Origin: JBBDRJ01 sp963766295 | GTDB lineage: Bacteria; Actinomycetota; JAICYB01 | Direction of reading: 5' to 3' | Assembly (NCBI GenBank): GCA_963766295.1 | Contig: CAVXYW010000002.1 | Span: forward strand, 868,001-932,000 | DNA length: 64,000 bases | Shown: positions 60,161-64,000 of the stretch, in pieces | How positions within the stretch are numbered: position 1 is the stretch's first letter | Layout of the letters: each line of letters begins with the position of its first letter | Position numbers and translations under genes: made by a program | The notes under the pieces: generated by a model | The model's database searches: none | Seen by the model: only the letters and a program-made list of their open reading frames with translations | What the model was told of the DNA's origin: nothing

Positions 60161-61369
60161 ATGTCATCAAGAGTTAACTGTCGCTCACTAGTGGGGTTCG
60201 TGCTCGCCCTGGCACTTCTCGTCGGCGGGACGACTTCGCCTGCGCAATCGCAGCCGCAGACCGCCGACGACATCGACCGGCGCCTCCAGGAGATCGAGCG
60301 ATTGCAAGCCGAGCTCGCACGGCGCGAGGGCTCCGTCCGGCGAGAGATCTCTGAGGCCGGCTCGCGGCGGGACGCACTAACCGATGAGCTCTCGGAGCTG
60401 CAGGCCGTCGTCGACGAGGTTCAGAGCCGCGTGGATGCTGCGGAGTCGGCGTTGCAAAGCGTGCAGTCGGTGCTCGACGAACGAACGAGCAAGCTCAAGG
60501 AGCTCGAGAACGCAATGTCTTCTCGCCTCGATGATCTGAAGAAGCGCGCTGTGCATATCTACAAGCATGGCCCCGCTTCGATCTTCGACATGGTCGTTGT
60601 GTCGGTGGGATTCGGTGACTTCCTCCGCCGCTTCGCCTACACGCTGAACCTCGTAGGCGAAGACAACGCGCGCGTTGCGGACATCAAGCGTGAGCGAGTC
60701 GGCATCGTTCGTGAACGTGAAGGGATCCAAAAGCTGCGTGACGAAGCAGCACGACAGCTCGGGGTCGTTGCCGCCGAGCGTGATCGCGCGGCAGCTATCG
60801 CGAACCGCGTGGCCGGACACCGCAATGCTGCGGTGGGTGATCTGCAAGGTTCGTATCAGCAACTCGGCGATATCCAGCAGCAACGAGCTCGGTATGAGCG
60901 CGAGACGGCAGCGCTGCGCACCGAGTCCGCCGCGATAGCCGCCTTCTTGCGAGGTCGGGGCAGCGGGAAGGCGACGATCTCGCCGAAGGGCATGTCGTGG
61001 CCGACCTCCGGAAAGGTCACATCGGGATATGGGTGGCGCACGCACCCCATCTTCGGCACCAGACGATTCCACGCCGGTATCGATATCGGTGCACCTTCGG
61101 GCCAGGGCGTTGTAGCCGCCGGAGGCGGACAGATTGTGTTCGCCGGACCCAAATCCGGCTACGGGAACACCGTGATCATGTATCACGGCGGAGGCATCGC
61201 CACTTTGTACGGACACCTTTCGTCTATCTCTGTCGGACAGGGTGCAACGATCGTGCGCGGCGGACGGATCGCGGCCGTCGGCTGCACCGGTTACTGCACG
61301 GGCCCGCACTTGCACTTCGAGGTGCGGGTGAATGGGGACCCAGTCAACCCTGCGGGCTGGCTGCCTTAA
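60161..61369 (+). CDS. Secreted coiled-coil M23 peptidase (FtsEX-dependent hydrolase type)
   Basis: A 402-aa protein. Signal peptide SLVGFVLALALLVGGTTSPAQS; coiled coil from ~35 to 125 (DDIDRRLQEIERLQAELARRE...) and a second one from ~170 to 265; then the LytM/M23 domain ~285-402. The zinc ligands are intact: RRFHAGIDIG (H-x3-D) and GPHLHFEVR (H-x-H). This is the EnvC/RipC layout, in which FtsX opens the coiled coil and septal peptidoglycan is cut, but unlike EnvC it keeps the catalytic site. Gene context next to ftsEX supports this. Confidence 0.9.
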   Translation: MSSRVNCRSLVGFVLALALLVGGTTSPAQSQPQTADDIDRRLQEIERLQAELARREGSVRREISEAGSRRDALTDELSELQAVVDEVQSRVDAAESALQSVQSVLDERTSKLKELENAMSSRLDDLKKRAVHIYKHGPASIFDMVVVSVGFGDFLRRFAYTLNLVGEDNARVADIKRERVGIVREREGIQKLRDEAARQLGVVAAERDRAAAIANRVAGHRNAAVGDLQGSYQQLGDIQQQRARYERETAALRTESAAIAAFLRGRGSGKATISPKGMSWPTSGKVTSGYGWRTHPIFGTRRFHAGIDIGAPSGQGVVAAGGGQIVFAGPKSGYGNTVIMYHGGGIATLYGHLSSISVGQGATIVRGGRIAAVGCTGYCTGPHLHFEVRVNGDPVNPAGWLP

Positions 61370-61393
61370 AGCCGCCGGTAGTCTTTCGTTGCC

Positions 61394-61867
61394 ATGTCCG
61401 AGGAAAAGATCAAGGTTGCGGTCGACAATCGTCGCGCGCGTCATAGCTACACGATCGACGAGACGTTCGAGGCCGGCATCGTGCTGCACGGATCGGAGGT
61501 AAAGGCTTTGCGCGAAGGACGCGGCCAGATAGGCGAGGCTTACGGCATGGTCCGTGATGGGGAAGCGTTCCTCTTCGGGATGCACATATCGCCCTATTCG
61601 GGCGCGTCAACGCATGTCGAGCTTGATCCCGTGCGGCCCCGAAAGCTGTTGCTTCATCGAAAGGAGATCGAACGCCTTGCAGCCGAGACGCTGCAGAAGG
61701 GGATGACGCTCGTTCCCCTCAAGGTGTACTTCTCACACGGCCTGGCCAAGGTCCAATTAGGGCTAGGACGAGGCAAGAAGACGTACGACCGCCGCCGCGA
61801 GATAGCCGAACGCGATGCCAAGCGCCAGATGGACAAGGCGCAGCGCCGTCGCGAGCGCGGCGACTAG
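61394..61867 (+). CDS. smpB: SsrA-binding protein SmpB
   Basis: A 157-aa tmRNA partner: KVAVDNRRARHSYTIDETFEAGIVLHGSEVKALREGRGQIGEAYG is the core OB-type start, and the C-terminal basic tail YDRRREIAERDAKRQMDKAQRRRER enters the mRNA channel. Needed for trans-translation. ssrA itself lies 1.5 kb to the right on the other strand. Stop overlaps the convergent sulfotransferase-like stop by 4 bp. Confidence 0.96.
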   Translation: MSEEKIKVAVDNRRARHSYTIDETFEAGIVLHGSEVKALREGRGQIGEAYGMVRDGEAFLFGMHISPYSGASTHVELDPVRPRKLLLHRKEIERLAAETLQKGMTLVPLKVYFSHGLAKVQLGLGRGKKTYDRRREIAERDAKRQMDKAQRRRERGD

Positions 61868-62478
61868 TCCCAGCCGGCGCGCGACCGGAACTCTTCAGTG
61901 GTGTTCGTGTGAGGAAAAGGTTCATCCGGGACATCAACACCGAGTGCCTTGCAAAGCGGATCCCAGCCGTCGCCGGGTTGCCATTCGACGAGGCGACCGG
62001 GGTCGATAGTTCTTCGAACCTCGTCGTTGTGACGCTCATAAGCTGCCTTAGCCGTATCGGCGTCGAGGAAGTCGTGAACGAAGCGCTTCTCGAAGAGGTC
62101 TACGACCATCCTGTGCCACGCGTTCTCTTCGGGTGCCTGGGAGCGGAAGACCTCGAGGATCGTCCGGTTGGCGCTTTGCCACCACTCGTCGGGCGTTGCT
62201 CTCGTCGATAGGAGAACCGGTGCATCCGGGTCGGCGTCCGCGATCTCACGCCAGAAAGCAGCAGCCGGCCAGTCGACAACGGCAGCGAAGCCTTCGAACA
62301 TCTCGTCCCAATCGGGCATTGTTCCGTCGATGGCGGCCTGCCACTTGGCTACGTGATCCTCACGGCCGAAAACTTCGAGCATGTGGTAGCAGGGCTGGCC
62401 GAGCAGGAGCTCGAGCGCCTGTTTCAAGGAGAGGGTGCCGGTACGTCCGAGACCTGCGCCCACGACCTTCAATCCCAT
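61864..62478 (-). CDS. Sulfotransferase-family protein
   Basis: A 204-aa member of the Sulfotransfer_4 group: P-loop-like PAPS 5'-phosphosulfate loop GLGRTGTLSLKQALELL at the N-terminus, PVLLSTRATPDEWWQSANRTI (3'-phosphate region), and WQPGDGWDPLCKALGVDVPDEPFPHTNTTEEF at the end. This group is widespread in actinobacteria and fungi; the acceptor is unknown. Complete length for the family. Confidence 0.85.
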   Translation of the reverse strand: MGLKVVGAGLGRTGTLSLKQALELLLGQPCYHMLEVFGREDHVAKWQAAIDGTMPDWDEMFEGFAAVVDWPAAAFWREIADADPDAPVLLSTRATPDEWWQSANRTILEVFRSQAPEENAWHRMVVDLFEKRFVHDFLDADTAKAAYERHNDEVRRTIDPGRLVEWQPGDGWDPLCKALGVDVPDEPFPHTNTTEEFRSRAGWD

Positions 62479-62507
62479 CGTGAAAGGACTCTAACGGCCG
62501 AGCACGT

Positions 62508-63266
62508 TCAGGAAGCGAAGTCGGGACGCGCTTCCCGCACTGCGGTAGCCCGGCCCTTCGGTTCCTCCCAATCTTCCTGGCGACCGAGTGCCGTCAGGTC
62601 CAAGAGCGCGTAGGACCCGCCCATCCATTCGGCTCCCCGCGCGTATTGCGAGAAGGTGTGGAACACGTCGTCGTCCACGCGCAGGAAGCAACTCAGACCA
62701 GGTTGTTCGTAGGACTTGCCGTCGCCCATCCATCCCATCCCGTGTCTTTCGAGCTCGGGCAGTGTCCGAAAGTTGAACTCGACGGGAGCGACGTTCGGAT
62801 CGATGGTGACGTGAAAGTCGTAGTTGAAGTCACTTTCGAACGACGAGTACCAGGGGAACGTCCATCCTCTTTTCGCTTTGTACCGTTCGATCTTCGCGAG
62901 CGGAGCGCGGGAGACGTAGACGAGCGTCGTGTCCCGCGTGTTGAGGTGGCGTATCAGGCCTTCCGACATCTCATCCGCTCCTGCCGTGCAGCTCGGGCAG
63001 CCGTCTTCCCACTCGGGATCGAACATGAAGTGGCTGGTGATCAGTTGGTGTCGTCCGTCGAAGAGGTCGAGGAGTGTGGCCTTGCCCTCGGGCCCTTCGA
63101 ATATGTATTCCTTCTCGATGCGAACCATGGGAAGGTCTCGACGCTTCGCGCTGAGTTCGTCGCGCGCCTTCGTCATGGCCTTCTCCTCGGCCAAGAGTTC
63201 CTTGCGGGCAGCCAGCCACTCATCGTGCGAAGCAACGCGTGGCAAGTTCGTTTGAGCGACGCTCAT
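62508..63266 (-). CDS. DUF899 thioredoxin-like protein
   Basis: A 252-aa protein of the DUF899 group: VASHDEWLAARKELLAEEKAMTKARDELSAKRRDLPMVRIEKEYIFEGPEG, then SHFMFDPEWEDGCPSCTAGADEMSE with a C-P-S-C site at the thioredoxin active-site position. This suggests redox or peroxidase activity. Start ATG 63266 follows GGAGGTG with a 4-nt gap and removes a non-homologous 13-residue extension. Confidence 0.88.
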   Translation of the reverse strand: MSVAQTNLPRVASHDEWLAARKELLAEEKAMTKARDELSAKRRDLPMVRIEKEYIFEGPEGKATLLDLFDGRHQLITSHFMFDPEWEDGCPSCTAGADEMSEGLIRHLNTRDTTLVYVSRAPLAKIERYKAKRGWTFPWYSSFESDFNYDFHVTIDPNVAPVEFNFRTLPELERHGMGWMGDGKSYEQPGLSCFLRVDDDVFHTFSQYARGAEWMGGSYALLDLTALGRQEDWEEPKGRATAVREARPDFAS

Positions 63267-63336
63267 GTGGCACCTCCGTCTGGGCCTTTGGTTTCCCATA
63301 CCCACTTAGACGGGAGGCGCCGTCGTGACTAATCGG

Positions 63337-63683
63337 TGGAGGTGAGGGGATTCGAACCCCTGTCCCAAAACGCCGAGGCGGGTCTTCTCCGAGCGCATCC
63401 CGCCTTCAGATCTCGGCCCCCACCCGCCGACGGGCGGGCCAGTGAGGGCCCAGCCTCGGTGAGATCCCCCCGCCGGTCGAGGCCCCCCGACGGGGTTGAT
63501 CCCGCAATTGACGTCGGGTCCGGTGCCGCGGGCTGCTCCGGTCGACGGCTACTTAGCGATTAACTAAGCAGCGAGTGCCAGGTTGTCGGCACTTATGTGC
63601 GTCCCGGTGTTTTACGAGGTTCCGAGCACCTCGGCTCGCTTCTCCCGCGTCGGGACCGTCCCGGTCGAAACCAGTTCACCCCC
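63337..63683 (-). ncRNA. ssrA: Transfer-messenger RNA (tmRNA)
   Basis: A 347-nt tmRNA on the minus strand. The 5' end GGGGGTGAACTGGTTTCGAC (63683 on) pairs its GGGGGTG with CACCTCC at the 3' end (63344-63338), and the T-arm GGGGTTCGAATCCCC precedes it. Discriminator A at 63337; CCA is not fully encoded. The tag frame at 63611-63564 reads NTGTHISADNLALAA then TAG, ending in the typical LAA degron. An in-frame TAA just before AAC fixes the first tag codon. Rich G/C pseudoknot regions follow the tag. Confidence 0.95.
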
Positions 63684-63752
63684 AAACGCTCTATCAGGAT
63701 AGCGACCGGAGGAGAGTGGTAGGCGAGGGGCGGATTTGGGAACGTACATTCT

Positions 63753-64000
63753 GTGAGCGATGCAACCACTCCGAACACCTCGGAGCGCACACGACCTCTG
63801 AAGGGCGAACCTAAGCCCGTGGAGCGTGATGCCACGGAGACCCTCCCTGGTCCGAAGCCGGACCTCCCTGCCGTCGCGGTGCTCGGCTCGGTCGCGTATG
63901 CCGGATCCAAGCTCAGGACCCGAGTCGGGAGCGCTCTGGGGCCACTTTGGGGGCGCGGGTGGAACCGCGTCGTCCTCGCCGCCGCGCTCGGCGTGATCGC
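63753..64000 (+). CDS. Start of a membrane-anchored protein (3' end outside window)
   Basis: An open frame from GTG 63753 to the right edge (82 codons, no stop). The first ~55 residues are hydrophilic, rich in Pro, Thr and charged residues (SDATTPNTSERTRPLKGEPKP...). They are followed by WNRVVLAAALGVIA at the edge, which looks like the start of a TM segment. A cytosolic disordered tail plus one TM would fit many proteins, including penicillin-binding proteins; no family can be named from this part. Confidence 0.55.
   Translation, partial: MSDATTPNTSERTRPLKGEPKPVERDATETLPGPKPDLPAVAVLGSVAYAGSKLRTRVGSALGPLWGRGWNRVVLAAALGVI

Overview
The window comes from a high-GC actinobacterium. Support for this includes F420-type luciferase-like oxidoreductases, a BTAD/SARP-type regulator, KstR-type operators, many GTG/TTG starts with 1-4 bp stop/start overlaps, and the ftsE-ftsX-M23-smpB-ssrA neighbourhood. 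The class cannot be fixed from the sequence. It is probably an environmental, non-mycobacterial member.

Region 1 (1-11.1 kb and 21.3-38 kb) is a lipid/steroid catabolism locus. Read as proteins, its genes match the KstR-controlled cholesterol side-chain genes of Mycobacterium: a FadD19-like acyl-CoA ligase, an LLM flavoprotein, DUF35 proteins with two lipid-transfer-type thiolases (Ltp4/Ltp3-like), an EchA19-like hydratase, and a co-directional chsH2-chsH1-ltp2-fadA5-chsE1-chsE2 run (30.6-36.6 kb), which is an igr-type gene set. Three divergent or upstream regions carry four copies of the palindrome TnnAACnnGTTnnA (three exact, one with a single end mismatch), which is the KstR operator consensus. 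Five single-base frameshifts were found in the window, and all five lie in these steroid-type genes.

Region 2 (12.1-21.3 kb) is a glycan/glycolipid island that splits the catabolic locus. It holds a 241-aa GT2, a large GT-C-like membrane protein, an unusual 1421-aa fusion (GT2 + GT4 + three DUF4214 repeats + coiled coil + FkbM methyltransferase), a SAM methyltransferase and an acyltransferase-3 membrane protein.

Region 3 (38-64 kb) is mostly housekeeping: peptide deformylase, an ACT-domain protein, a CoaA-like kinase, a secreted collagen-like protein, DUF2461, tRNA-Arg(CCG), an MMPL transporter, a cyclic-nucleotide-binding protein, a stand-alone receiver, argS, lysA, a BTAD regulator facing an FAD oxidoreductase, hom-thrC-thrB, a split transketolase, ftsE-ftsX, pabB, an M23 hydrolase, smpB, a sulfotransferase-like protein, a DUF899 protein, tmRNA (ssrA), and the start of a membrane protein at the right edge. 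No stretch over 300 bases lacks a gene; the intergenic pieces are short and are described where they hold a signal. No insertion sequence, CRISPR array or integrase was seen.
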